64,000 nt of DNA from Corynebacterium confusum (GTDB taxonomy: Bacteria > Actinomycetota > Actinomycetes > Mycobacteriales > Mycobacteriaceae), in the NCBI RefSeq assembly GCF_030408715.1, contig NZ_CP047202.1, forward strand, positions 2,151,907 to 2,215,906. Reading direction: 5' to 3'. Below, in pieces: positions 45,218-53,611 of the stretch (position 1 is the stretch's first letter; each line of letters starts with the position of its first letter). The position numbers and the translations under genes are program-made. The notes below the pieces were generated by a model. It did no database searches. It was not told the DNA's origin and saw only the letters and a list, made by a program, of their open reading frames with translations.

Positions 45218-46353
45218 CGCACCGGGCGCTTGTTCTCCATCTCCTGGCAGGCTAAGTCGACTGCGCCGACCCAGCTGCCGGTGGATTCGAAGATGGCGCG
45301 CTGGCGCTCGTAGCCGGCGCCGCCGTCGATGATCTCGCTGATAAGCTGCAGCTCTTCCCCGCAGCCCAGCTCGCGGCTTAGGTCGGCTAGTTCCTCTAGG
45401 AGATCGGCCAGTTCGTCCTTGACCCAGCGCTCGTCCGTCTCCCGCGAGGTAATGACGAGCGCGTCCATGCCGTAGCGCGCCCCGCGCCACTTGTTCTCGG
45501 CCACGTGCCACGGCTGCAGGGTGGGCAGCTCTTCCCCGGCCTCCAGCATGCGGTCGTAGTGGACGACCAGGCAGTGGGTGAGGGCGACGATGGCGGAGAG
45601 CTCGCGCAGATTGCTCGTGGCGTCGGAGACGCGCACCTCGACCGTGCCCCACTTGGAGGCCGGCCGGATGTCGAAGTGCATGGAGCCGGTGTGGTTAATG
45701 ACCCCGGAGATCGCCTGATCCCGCATGTAGTCCTGCCACTGGGACCAGGTGGAGAACTGGTACGGCATGCCGGCGGTGGGCAGCTGCTGGTAGAGCATGG
45801 TTCGGTTAGAGGCGTAGCCGGTATCGATCCCCTCCCAGCCCGGGGAGGAGGCGGAGATGGCCAGCAGGTGCGGGTACGTGGTCATCAGCGCGTTGATGAT
45901 CGGCCAGACCTTATCCTCGTGACTGATCCCGACGTGGACGTGGGTGCCCCACAGCAGCATCTGCTGGCCCCAGTACTGGGCGCGGTTGATGATTTCGCTG
46001 TAGGCCTGCTTCTGCGAGACCGGGTTTTCGCGGAAGTCGGAAAACGGGTGCCCTCCGGAGGACCACAGCTTGACCCCCATCTCGTCTGCCACGGCGCGGA
46101 CCTTGTCCAGGGTGCCGCTTAGATCCGCCATAGCCTCCGGCACGGTGTGGGTGATCCCCGTGACCAGCTCGACGGTGTTTTGCAGGAATTCCTTTTCCAG
46201 GCGGACGTCCGGGTGCGCGGCACGGACCCGGTCGATGAGCTCGGCGCCACGCGGGACGAAATCCCGCGTGGCTGGATCCACCAGCGCGATCTCCCACTCC
46301 ACGCCCAGGGTGGGCTCGGCGGAGCGCGCGAATTTTTCTTCCGGGATCTTCAC
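45214..46353 (-). CDS. glutamate-cysteine ligase family protein (YbdK-type GCS2)
   Basis: 379 aa. The N-terminus [15 protein letters not shown] is the Mg-ATP-binding strand of the GCS2 family, followed by [27 protein letters not shown] and [21 protein letters not shown], with conserved acidic and Arg residues. These enzymes make gamma-glutamyl amides; in actinobacteria members of this group are annotated as glutamate-cysteine ligases or weak carboxylate-amine ligases. The physiological product is uncertain. The start is GTG 46353, preceded at 6 bases by TACGAT, so the mRNA is probably leaderless. Confidence 0.85.
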   Translation of the reverse strand: MKIPEEKFARSAEPTLGVEWEIALVDPATRDFVPRGAELIDRVRAAHPDVRLEKEFLQNTVELVTGITHTVPEAMADLSGTLDKVRAVADEMGVKLWSSGGHPFSDFRENPVSQKQAYSEIINRAQYWGQQMLLWGTHVHVGISHEDKVWPIINALMTTYPHLLAISASSPGWEGIDTGYASNRTMLYQQLPTAGMPYQFSTWSQWQDYMRDQAISGVINHTGSMHFDIRPASKWGTVEVRVSDATSNLRELSAIVALTHCLVVHYDRMLEAGEELPTLQPWHVAENKWRGARYGMDALVITSRETDERWVKDELADLLEELADLSRELGCGEELQLISEIIDGGAGYERQRAIFESTGSWVGAVDLACQEMENKRPVR

Positions 46354-46424
46354 GCGTCAATCGTATCTATTCGGCGTTAGAATCCGTTAGCTGCCGCGCC
46401 TTTTAATTCTTTCTTTACGCGTAT

Positions 46425-47054
46425 TTAGGCGTCGGTGACCACCACGGTCAGCCCGCGGCCTTCCGTGGCCTTGTCCGGCAGGCTGTCGATGTTCTCGCGG
46501 GCGATGCCACCCAGCCCCGAGGCGATCTTGCGGGCCTCGGCCTCCGCGGCCGCGTCGCCTTTGGGGAAGAAGACGGTGGTCTCCGGCAGGACTTCCTCGG
46601 GGAAGTTGCCGACCTCGCCTAGCTCGTAGCCCTTGCCCTCCAGGTCGCGGGAGACGCGATCGGCCAGGCCCTGAGTCATGGAGTTATTCAACACGCTGAC
46701 CTTCTTCGGAGCCGGCTGCTCGGCCGGGGCCGGGTTGGCCTGCTCCGGCTGACCCGCCGCCGGGGCGGAGTCCTCGGTCGGGGCCGGCGACGGGGCATCG
46801 CTGCTGCGCTCGGCGTCGGCGTTCTTCTCCTGGCTGGACGCGGACGCGGAGGTGGTCGGGCCCTCCGCGCCGCCGGCGGGGGCGGAAGAGGTGGCGGCGG
46901 CCGGGTTGGACTCTTCGTCCCCGCCGCCCTGGGTCAGGGCGTAGAGGGCCCACAGGCCCAGCACGACGGCGACGGCGATGAGCACCATCGCGAAACCGCG
47001 CAGGGGCAGACTGGTCGAGGTGGCGTCGTTCTTCTCCTGATTCACATTAGTCAC
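46425..47054 (-). CDS. membrane-anchored LytR_C-domain protein
   Basis: 209 aa from GTG 47054 (MTNVNQEKNDATS); an ATG at 47084 inside the upstream gene is the alternative. After a short cytoplasmic part comes one membrane segment (FAMVLIAVAVVLGLWALYAL), a long Pro/Ala/Ser/Glu-rich linker outside the membrane, and a C-terminal LytR_C-type domain of about 90 residues (KVSVLNNSMTQGLADRVSRDL, VFFPKGDAAAEAEARKIASGL, TVVVTDA). LytR_C domains accompany wall-polymer ligases of the LCP group, but here the catalytic LCP domain is absent, so it may act as a cell-wall-binding partner. It follows the DUF3263 gene, a common actinobacterial pair. Confidence 0.78.
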   Translation of the reverse strand: MTNVNQEKNDATSTSLPLRGFAMVLIAVAVVLGLWALYALTQGGGDEESNPAAATSSAPAGGAEGPTTSASASSQEKNADAERSSDAPSPAPTEDSAPAAGQPEQANPAPAEQPAPKKVSVLNNSMTQGLADRVSRDLEGKGYELGEVGNFPEEVLPETTVFFPKGDAAAEAEARKIASGLGGIARENIDSLPDKATEGRGLTVVVTDA

Positions 47055-47064
47055 AGAACTAACT

Positions 47065-47352
47065 TTAAACCCCAGGAGTTTCATTTTGTTGCGCGGCGCG
47101 CCGAATTTCTTCGCGTTGGCTGCGCACCCGCCGCAGCCGGCCCACCAGCACCGGCGCGTATTCCTGCGCCGCCGGCAGATCCAACAGCGCGTTGAGGCGC
47201 TGGTGGTAGCGCACCGGCGTTAGATCCAGCTGGGCGCGGATGGCCTCTTCCTTGCGCCCGACGGCGCGCGGGGCGTGCGCCTCGAAGTCTAGAATGGCCA
47301 CGTCCTGCTCGGATAGGCCAGACAGGTCGGGTAGGTCAGATTGCGCGGACAT
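47065..47352 (-). CDS. DUF3263 protein
   Basis: 95 aa from ATG 47352 (MSAQSDLPDLSGLSEQD). The DUF3263 core is visible as ILDFEAHAPRAVGRKEEAIRAQLDLTPVRYHQRLN in shorter blocks (FEAHAPRAVGRKEEAI and LTPVRYHQRLNALLD), a small helix-turn-helix-like actinobacterial domain of unknown function. A TACAGT box ends 6 bases before the ATG, so the transcript should be leaderless. Its promoter overlaps that of def in the opposite direction. Probably co-transcribed with the LytR_C gene. Confidence 0.8.
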   Translation of the reverse strand: MSAQSDLPDLSGLSEQDVAILDFEAHAPRAVGRKEEAIRAQLDLTPVRYHQRLNALLDLPAAQEYAPVLVGRLRRVRSQREEIRRAAQQNETPGV

Positions 47353-47368
47353 GCTTAAACTGTAGAAC
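47353..47368. promoter_or_regulatory. overlapping divergent leaderless promoters of def and the DUF3263 gene
   Basis: Only 16 bases separate the two start codons. Plus: TAAACT (47356-47361) then 7 bases to the def ATG. Minus: TACAGT (47364-47359) then 6 bases to the DUF3263 ATG. The two -10 boxes share three base pairs, so the promoters should exclude each other. No -35 boxes are evident. Confidence 0.65.
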
Positions 47369-47992
47369 ATGAGTATTCGCCCCATCGTGATCCACGGCGA
47401 CCCCGTGCTGCATCACCCCACCGAAAAAGTCATGGAAGACATCGCTAGCCCGGAGTTCCAGCAGATCATTCGCGATATGCACGAGACCATGGACGCGGCC
47501 CACGGCGTCGGGCTGGCCGCCAACCAGATCGGGATCAACAAGCGCCTGTTCGTCTACCACTGCCCGGACACCGACGGCCCCGACGGCACGGAGAAGGAAG
47601 ACGGCGGGATGCGCCGCGGCTGCGTCATCAACCCGGTGCTGGAGACCTCCGACATCCCCGTGACCATGCCGGCGGACGACGGCTCCGACGACGAAGGCTG
47701 CCTGTCCGTGCCGGGCGAGTCCTTCCCCACCGGCCGCGCCGACTGGGCGCGGGTGACCGGCCAGGACGAAAACGGCAACGACATCACCGTCGAGGGCTAC
47801 GGCTTCTTCGCCCGCTGCCTGCAGCACGAGGTCGGCCACCTGGACGGGTACGTCTACACCGACACCCTCATCGGGCGCTACAAGCGCGCGGCCAAGAAGG
47901 CCATCAAGCGCGAGGGTTGGAACGTCGCCGGGCTGACCTGGACCCCGGGCGTGGACGAGGATCCCTTCGGCCACACGGACGGTGAGGACTAG
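47369..47992 (+). CDS. def: peptide deformylase
   Basis: 207 aa. The three PDF motifs are present: [10 protein letters not shown] (motif 1, near residue 50), EGCLSVPG (motif 2, Cys zinc ligand) and QHEVGHLDG (motif 3, HExxH). It removes the formyl group from nascent proteins in the cytoplasm. A ~20-residue acidic insertion ([15 protein letters not shown]) is typical of actinobacterial forms. First gene of a def - NAGS-like - xthA - cls unit. Confidence 0.95.
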   Translation: MSIRPIVIHGDPVLHHPTEKVMEDIASPEFQQIIRDMHETMDAAHGVGLAANQIGINKRLFVYHCPDTDGPDGTEKEDGGMRRGCVINPVLETSDIPVTMPADDGSDDEGCLSVPGESFPTGRADWARVTGQDENGNDITVEGYGFFARCLQHEVGHLDGYVYTDTLIGRYKRAAKKAIKREGWNVAGLTWTPGVDEDPFGHTDGED

Positions 47993-47995
47993 GCC

Positions 47996-48742
47996 GTGGG
48001 CTTCGCGTTTCGCTCCGACTCGGTGGAGGTAGGCGACCGGGTCGTGGCCCGGCGCGAATACGCCGGCGGGGTCAAAAGCGACGTCATCGGGCACGTGCAA
48101 AGCCTCGACCCGCTGGTCATCCGCCCGCAGCAGGTGGGCGGCTACCCCTCCGACAAGGAGGCAGTGGAAATCGCCCCGGGGGAGCTGAAGATCATCAAGA
48201 AGCTCTCCCCTCGCACCATCCGCAACTCGGATATCCGCCGCGTCGAGGAGGCCATCGCAAACGCCTACCCGGAGGCCCACCAGCAGTGGTCGGCGGACGG
48301 GCAGTGGCTAATGCGCGCCTCCGGCTCGGTGCCACTGGGCCCCTCGGCCGGTTTCACCCCCATGCCGGCCACCGAGATCCTGGACCACGCCGGCCCGCGC
48401 CTGCTGCTGCCGGAGCGCATCGGCAAAAACGGCCTGCCGCACTCCCGCCCGGTGGGCCCGGAACTGGTCTGCTACGTCGGCGAGCTGCCCGACGAGACCA
48501 GCGCCGAAAACACCGACACCGCGCCCGCCGCCCTGGGCACTGCCGGCGACGACACGGTGTGGGTGGTTGTACCTACCGCCCCGGCCAGCACGGCCGAGCT
48601 GCGCGAGAAGCTGCGCTGGGGCCGGACCCAGGGCGCGAGCCGCGCGGTGGTGGTCCTGGAGGTCCCGGATGCCCCCGCCCGCGCGATTGCGGCCGAGTGC
48701 GGCCTGGATGAGCACCATCGGCGCCGGTTCGCTACCCTGTAA
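47996..48742 (+). CDS. Cg3035-type N-acetylglutamate synthase-like protein, shortened
   Basis: 248 aa, GTG start 3 bases after def. The N-terminal part (EVGDRVVARR, DPLVIRPQQVGGYPSDKEAVEI, KLSPRTIRNSDIRRVEEAI in pieces) and PLGPSAGF, RLLLPERIG match the novel NAGS described for C. glutamicum (cg3035), located at the same place beside def and xthA. Compared with what I remember of that family, the RxNSxxP segment before PLGPSAGF is missing and the C-terminal acetyltransferase fold lacks the RxxGxG acetyl-CoA loop (ASTAELREKL instead), although its last helix and strand (ARAIAAECGLDEHHRRRF) remain. It may therefore be inactive, with consequences for arginine synthesis. Confidence 0.7.
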   Translation: MGFAFRSDSVEVGDRVVARREYAGGVKSDVIGHVQSLDPLVIRPQQVGGYPSDKEAVEIAPGELKIIKKLSPRTIRNSDIRRVEEAIANAYPEAHQQWSADGQWLMRASGSVPLGPSAGFTPMPATEILDHAGPRLLLPERIGKNGLPHSRPVGPELVCYVGELPDETSAENTDTAPAALGTAGDDTVWVVVPTAPASTAELREKLRWGRTQGASRAVVVLEVPDAPARAIAAECGLDEHHRRRFATL

Positions 48743-48745
48743 ATC

Positions 48746-49555
48746 ATGCGCATAGCCACCTGGAACATCAACTCCGTCCGCACGCGGGCCGAGCGCGCAC
48801 TGGCCCTGATGGACGCCCACGACATCGACGTGTTATGCCTGCAAGAGACCAAGGTGGCCGATGACAAATTCCCGACCCAGGTTTTCGAAGACGCCGGCTA
48901 TCACGTGGCCCGGCACGGCCTGAACCAGTGGAACGGCGTGGCCATTATCAGCAAGCAGGCCCCGGAGGAGACCTACGAGGGCTTCCCCGGCCAGCCCGGC
49001 TTCGCCAAAGACCCGGACAAGGAGCAGGCCCCGGAGGCCCGCGCGCTGGGCGTGGTCATCCGCGGCGTGGAGATCTGGAGCCTGTATTTCCCCAACGGCC
49101 GCGAGATCACCGATCGCCACTACGACTACAAGCTGCAGTTCTACTATGCGCTGGCGCGCTACGTGGAGCAGCGCTCCCACCGCAAGCTGCTGCTGACCGG
49201 GGACTTCAACGTCGCCCCGCGCGACGAAGACGTCTGGGACCTGTCCGTTTTCCGGGGCAAGACCCACGTGACCGAGCCCGAGCGCGCCGCCTTCCAGATG
49301 CTGCTGGAGGCCGGCACCCAGGAGGTCACGCGCCAGTTCACCCGCGAGGAGCGCTGGACCTACTTCGATTACAAGGGCATGCGCTTCCAGAAGGGCGAGG
49401 GAATGCGCATCGACTTCCAGCTGGCCTCGCAGCCGCTGGCCGAGCGGGTGCGCTCCGCCGCGGTCGACATGGCCGAGCGCGCGGAGAAGGGCACCTCCGA
49501 CCACGTGCTGCTGATGGCGGACTACGACCTTCCGGACTTCGACGCGGTGCGCTAA
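48746..49555 (+). CDS. xthA: exodeoxyribonuclease III / AP endonuclease
   Basis: 269 aa of the EEP nuclease family. Motifs in order: ATWNINSVRTR with the metal Asn, LCLQETKVADDKFP (metal Glu), YFPNGREITDRHYDYKLQFY in pieces, LTGDFNVAPRDEDVWD (Asp/Asn pair), RWTYFDYKG and KGTSDHVLL (catalytic Asp-His). It repairs abasic sites and trims 3' ends. The stop overlaps the cls start as TAATG. Confidence 0.94.
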   Translation: MRIATWNINSVRTRAERALALMDAHDIDVLCLQETKVADDKFPTQVFEDAGYHVARHGLNQWNGVAIISKQAPEETYEGFPGQPGFAKDPDKEQAPEARALGVVIRGVEIWSLYFPNGREITDRHYDYKLQFYYALARYVEQRSHRKLLLTGDFNVAPRDEDVWDLSVFRGKTHVTEPERAAFQMLLEAGTQEVTRQFTREERWTYFDYKGMRFQKGEGMRIDFQLASQPLAERVRSAAVDMAERAEKGTSDHVLLMADYDLPDFDAVR

Positions 49556-51027
49556 TGAGCCTCAGCATTGATCTGACCTTCTGGCAGGCCTTCTTCATGG
49601 TGCTGGACTACGTCATCAAGGCCGTCGCCATCGGCATTGTCCCGGAGGGCCGCCGCCCGTCCAGCTCGAATGCCTGGCTGCTGGCCATCCTGTTGCTGCC
49701 CTTCGTGGGCCTGCCGCTGTTTTTACTGATGGGCTCGCCGTATATCAACCGGCGCCGCCACCGCATCCAGCAGGAGGCGAACGAGATGATAGACGACATC
49801 ACCGCCGCCACCCCGGATCACCCGGAAGACCGCCTGCCCTCGGAGGTTGAATCCCTCATCCACCTCAACCGCGAGCTGACCGGTTTCCCCTGCCTGGTCG
49901 GCCACAACCAGGGCCTGCACGCGGACTACGACGAGTGCATCCGGGCGATTGCCCGCGCTATCGATGCCGCCGAGGAATACGTCTACGTCGAAATCTACAT
50001 CCAGTCCTGGGACGAGGCCACCGACGTCTTCTACCAGTCCCTGGCCCGCGCCCGGAAGCGCGGGGTGGAGGTCAAGCTGCTACTCGATCAGATAGGCAGC
50101 ATCAAGTACCCGGGCTATTTCAGCTTCGGCAAGAAGCTCAACGCCATCGACGTCGACTGGCGCCTCATGCTACCCATCCAGCTGCACAAATTCCGCTTCC
50201 GCCGGCCTGATCTGCGCAACCACCGCAAGCTCGTGGTCATCGACGGCCATACCGGCTTCCTAGGCTCACTGAACATTATCAAGCGCCAGTACAAGACCGA
50301 GGACCGCGCCTGGATCGACTACATGGTCGAGCTAACCGGCCCGGTGGTCACCTCCCTGGCTGCCGTCTTCGCCGTGGACTGGTACCTGGAGTCCAACGAG
50401 ACCCTGGGGCTGAAAGAACTACCCTACGACGACGCCTGGGACGCGGACGCCAACTTCTTGCAACTCATCCCCTCCGGTCCGGGCTATACCACGGAGCCGA
50501 ACCTGCGCATGTTCAACTCCGTGGTGCACCACGCCAAGGAGCGCCTGGTGATGGTCTCGCCCTATTTCGTCCCGGACGAGTCCCTCATGGAGGCCGTCAC
50601 CACCGCCTGCTACCGCGGCGTGCGGGTGGAGCTCTATGTCTCCGCCAAGGCCGACCAGTTCATGGTCAACCACGCCCAATCCTCCTACTACCAGACCCTG
50701 CTAGAAGCCGGCGTCCACATCTACCAATTCCCCGAGCCCTACGTCCTGCACTCCAAGTTCACCCTCGCCGACCCGGACGAGCCGGCCAATACCTCCACCT
50801 ACCCGCTGGCCATGTTCGGCTCCTCCAACATGGACATGCGCTCCTTCGGATTAAACTACGAGTCCACCATGCTGGTAGCCCGCGGCGACCTCATCGACCA
50901 GCTCAACCAGCTAGCCGCCAACTACCGCGGCGTCTCCCACGAGCTGACCCTCGAGGAGTGGAACACCCGCGGCTTCTTCCGCCGCTACGTGGACAACGTC
51001 ATGCGGCTGACCTCGGCGCTGCAATAA
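49555..51027 (+). CDS. cls: cardiolipin synthase (phospholipase D family)
   Basis: 490 aa. Two N-terminal hydrophobic segments (residues ~5-25 and 38-60) anchor it in the membrane. Two HKD motifs follow: NHRKLVVIDGHTGFLGS (HxKx4D, near residue 222) and LHSKFTLADPDE (near 400), the latter followed by GSSNMDMRSF. The enzyme condenses phosphatidylglycerol to cardiolipin. It is translated together with xthA and ends the def unit; the next genes lie in a compositionally different islet. Confidence 0.93.
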   Translation: MSLSIDLTFWQAFFMVLDYVIKAVAIGIVPEGRRPSSSNAWLLAILLLPFVGLPLFLLMGSPYINRRRHRIQQEANEMIDDITAATPDHPEDRLPSEVESLIHLNRELTGFPCLVGHNQGLHADYDECIRAIARAIDAAEEYVYVEIYIQSWDEATDVFYQSLARARKRGVEVKLLLDQIGSIKYPGYFSFGKKLNAIDVDWRLMLPIQLHKFRFRRPDLRNHRKLVVIDGHTGFLGSLNIIKRQYKTEDRAWIDYMVELTGPVVTSLAAVFAVDWYLESNETLGLKELPYDDAWDADANFLQLIPSGPGYTTEPNLRMFNSVVHHAKERLVMVSPYFVPDESLMEAVTTACYRGVRVELYVSAKADQFMVNHAQSSYYQTLLEAGVHIYQFPEPYVLHSKFTLADPDEPANTSTYPLAMFGSSNMDMRSFGLNYESTMLVARGDLIDQLNQLAANYRGVSHELTLEEWNTRGFFRRYVDNVMRLTSALQ

Positions 51028-51039
51028 GCCGCTATGAAT

Positions 51040-51105
51040 AAAATTACCCCCGGTACAAATGTCCTGCCTTGAACACCGTCTACTTTTCCGGAAAAAATTA
51101 CCCCC
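51040..51105. repeat. direct repeat upstream of the secreted-protein gene
   Basis: AAAATTACCCCC occurs at 51040-51051 and again at 51094-51105, exactly 54 bases apart (about five helical turns). Both copies continue with a similar TAC....TGTC tail. The position between cls and the secreted-protein gene suggests operator sites, but no regulator is known. Confidence 0.5.
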
Positions 51106-51198
51106 TAATACGTTTGTCTTAATTTTTCAGTAACCTTTGCTGAGACGTTTCCATCGGGATTACCTACCCCGAGCGTCCCCTCTCTTAAGGAGTATTCT

Positions 51199-51736
51199 TT
51201 GTTCCCCCCTCCGTAAAGCAAACGGCCTTCTAGCCTCTGCACTAGTCCTCGGAAGTCTTTTCACCGCAACCTCAGCAACTGCCCAGGAATTCGACGAGGA
51301 GTTTTTCAGCCCAGAAGGTGTCTCGTACAGCCTGGAAGAACTACAAAATAACCCTGAGGTAACCTTGGTCGAAATCCCTGATGAGACCGAAGACTCCCTG
51401 ACCTTCTTCGCAAATCCCAACAAAGCTTCTGGGCCCGGCACTAATCAGATTCGCTCCTGCTACGTTGCCGTGTGGCACCCCAGCCAAAATCCCTCCACCC
51501 CTTGGGTCGGAGTCCAGGGCCAGCGAGCCGGGTGTTCCCACACAGCCGGTTTTCGACTTGAGCTCTACAAGGAGCGACCCGGTATTATTCCCGATAAATA
51601 TCTATCTGGCACGGGCGGCCACAACAACATGACAATTCGGACGGCTGCAAAGTGCGCTGGAAACGGACGCTACTACGGCAAAGTCGTCACCGACTATCGC
51701 ACTACCGTAACAAGTGACAAAATCCGCCTCTGCTAG
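51199..51736 (+). pseudogene. secreted protein gene, frame broken in a C6 tract at its start
   Basis: AAGGAG at 51188-51193 fits a TTG start at 51199, but the frame from there stops at 51214. The run of six C's (51204-51209) is one base out of phase: with one base fewer the start would read straight into RKANGLLASALVLGSLF, a normal signal peptide ending ATSATA before QEFDEEFF. The remaining 170 codons are open to 51736. The alternative is a TTG at 51137 in the downstream frame, which lacks a ribosome-binding site and gives an odd long N-terminus. The mature part is about 145 aa with four Cys (SCYVAVWHP, RAGCSHTAGF, AAKCAG, RLC-end), likely two disulfides. No family is recognised. Phase variation, pseudogene and sequencing error are all possible. 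Confidence 0.55.
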
Positions 51737-51753
51737 GACCTAACTTCTCGTCC

Positions 51754-53088
51754 ATGAAGCTCATAAGTTATCAATCCTTGAATTTACCAGGGACTACAGT
51801 ACCGCATTCAGCTCGCGCCCGCCGGATCGAGCTTAGCCTACTGGCCTGTCAAGCCGTTCTGGTTCTAACGTGTAGTGCCGTTCTTAGCATGCGGTATGCA
51901 GATGCTTCACCGGAACATTTGTATAAGCTGCTCGGAATCTATTCCGTCAGCTTGCTTGCTATTCACCTGCTGCTATGCCGTTTTGCACCTGACGCAGACC
52001 AGCTCCTTTTCCCGCTGTGCGCGACGCTTAACGGTCTCGGATTGATATTTATCATTCGCTTAGACGCTTCTACCGGCAAAGAGCTGGCCGGCCGGCAGAT
52101 CCTCTGGACTCTGGTCGGCTGCCTTGCCTGCGCGGTTTTCCTCTTGTTTATAAGCAACCCGCGTTCTCTTGCCCGCGTTTCCCACATTGCGGGACTAACC
52201 GGGTTAATCCTTCTAGCTTTACCACTGGTATGGCCACAACCTACTGCTGCGGATGCCCGAATTTGGCTAAAGCTTGGCCCCTTCTCCATCCAACCCGGTG
52301 AATTCGCCAAGATACTATTTATCCTTTTCTTTGCAATTCTATTTACTCAGAAACGCGCCCTGTTCACCATTGCTGGAACTAAGATTGGCCCCCTTAGTTT
52401 CCCACGCCTGCGGGACCTCGCCCCGATCTTTCTCGTATGGGCACTAGTACTGCTTATCATGGGGGCCTCCAATGACTTCGGCCCAGCACTACTGTTCTTC
52501 CTAACCGTCCTCGGCATGCTTTATATCGCCACCGCACGAGTATCATGGCTGCTCATCGGTATAGCTCTGACAACCGTCGGTTCGGTCCTAATTTATGCGG
52601 TTTCCGACAAGATCCAGCAGCGCGTATCTAATATGCGCGATCCATTGGCAAACTACTACACCATCGGCAACCAACTCTCGGAGTCCCTTTTCGGACTCTC
52701 CAGTGGCGGGATAACCGGTTCGGGATTGGGTAGCGGTCACCCCGAACTCATTCCCCTAGCCCATTCCGACTTCATTCTCGGTGCTGTCGGGGAAGAACTC
52801 GGACTCTTCGGACTTGCGGGCGTGCTTCTTATTTTTTCCTTGCTTAGCTCTCGCATCTTTCGGATCGCCCTCCGCGCTTCCCATACTTACACCAAACTGA
52901 TGACCGCTGGATTCGGACTCACCCTTACCCTCCAAGTCTTCATCATCACTGGCGGTATCTCCGGACTCATCCCCATGACCGGGCTAACCACTCCTTTTAT
53001 GTCCGCCGGAGGATCTTCCATCATCGCGAACTACATCATGCTCGCCTTACTTCTCCGCATTTCCCACTATGAAAAGAGCAGCTCCTAA
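51754..53088 (+). CDS. orphan SEDS protein (FtsW/RodA family)
   Basis: 444 aa with about 11 membrane segments. SEDS landmarks are DARIWLKLGPFSIQPGEFAKILF in pieces (ARIWLKLG, QPGEFAKI, near residue 165-190), GASNDFGPALLFF, and SDFILGAVGEELGLFG (acidic catalytic region). The end GLTTPFMSAGGSSIIANYI is the classic FtsW/RodA C-terminal motif. These proteins polymerise lipid II into glycan strands, normally with a class B PBP partner. In corynebacteria the standard rodA lies in the pknAB cluster; this copy stands alone, has lower GC and different codon use than its neighbours, and follows a secreted Cys-rich protein. No ribosome-binding site is obvious. Confidence 0.82.
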   Translation: MKLISYQSLNLPGTTVPHSARARRIELSLLACQAVLVLTCSAVLSMRYADASPEHLYKLLGIYSVSLLAIHLLLCRFAPDADQLLFPLCATLNGLGLIFIIRLDASTGKELAGRQILWTLVGCLACAVFLLFISNPRSLARVSHIAGLTGLILLALPLVWPQPTAADARIWLKLGPFSIQPGEFAKILFILFFAILFTQKRALFTIAGTKIGPLSFPRLRDLAPIFLVWALVLLIMGASNDFGPALLFFLTVLGMLYIATARVSWLLIGIALTTVGSVLIYAVSDKIQQRVSNMRDPLANYYTIGNQLSESLFGLSSGGITGSGLGSGHPELIPLAHSDFILGAVGEELGLFGLAGVLLIFSLLSSRIFRIALRASHTYTKLMTAGFGLTLTLQVFIITGGISGLIPMTGLTTPFMSAGGSSIIANYIMLALLLRISHYEKSSS

Positions 53089-53171
53089 GTCACGCCCATC
53101 AGTGACGCATCAACATTGCTAGAGTGGGGAGCAGAAAGTTCAATCCCCGTTCGCTTTTTATAAGGAGCATC

Positions 53172-53609
53172 ATGTCCAAGTCTTCCAAGCCGACCCTTGG
53201 CCACCGTCTCGCCTCCGTCGTGCTGCGCGCTATCCCGGGCGCATACATCCTCAACTCCGGCATCGGCAAGCTGGGCCTGCGCGGGGAAAGCGCGGCTGGC
53301 CTGCGTGACTTCGCCGCCACCGGCGTCCCGGCTCTGGGCGATATGGATCCGGATACCTTCGGCAAGTTCATCTCCTACTCGGAGATTGGCGTCGGCGGCG
53401 CCCTGCTGGCCCCGTTCATCCCGAACCGCCTGGCGGGCCTGGCCCTGACTGGCTTCTCCTCCGGTCTGTTGACCCTGTACTTCAACAACGACAACATGAC
53501 CCAGGACGACGGCATCAGCCCGTCCGAGGACGGCACCGCCATCGCCAAGGACAGCTGGATCCTGGCCATCGGCCTGGCCCTTATCGCCCTGGGCAAGGGC
53601 AAGAAGTAA
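53172..53609 (+). CDS. DoxX-like small membrane protein
   Basis: 145 aa from ATG 53172 with AAGGAG upstream. Four hydrophobic segments (about residues 15-35, 70-90, 90-105, 125-142) and the start RAIPGAYILNSGIGKLGL resemble the DoxX-like group of four-helix membrane proteins. GC content returns to the chromosomal level here. The function is unknown; related proteins are linked to thiol or quinone redox stress. It stands alone between the SEDS gene and a convergent MFS pseudogene. Confidence 0.65.
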   Translation: MSKSSKPTLGHRLASVVLRAIPGAYILNSGIGKLGLRGESAAGLRDFAATGVPALGDMDPDTFGKFISYSEIGVGGALLAPFIPNRLAGLALTGFSSGLLTLYFNNDNMTQDDGISPSEDGTAIAKDSWILAIGLALIALGKGKK

Positions 53610-53611
53610 AA

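Noticed and set aside
44207..45652. 481-codon open frame opposite the GT87 gene
   Set aside because: Antisense shadow overlapping the 3' ends of two clear genes; no domain.
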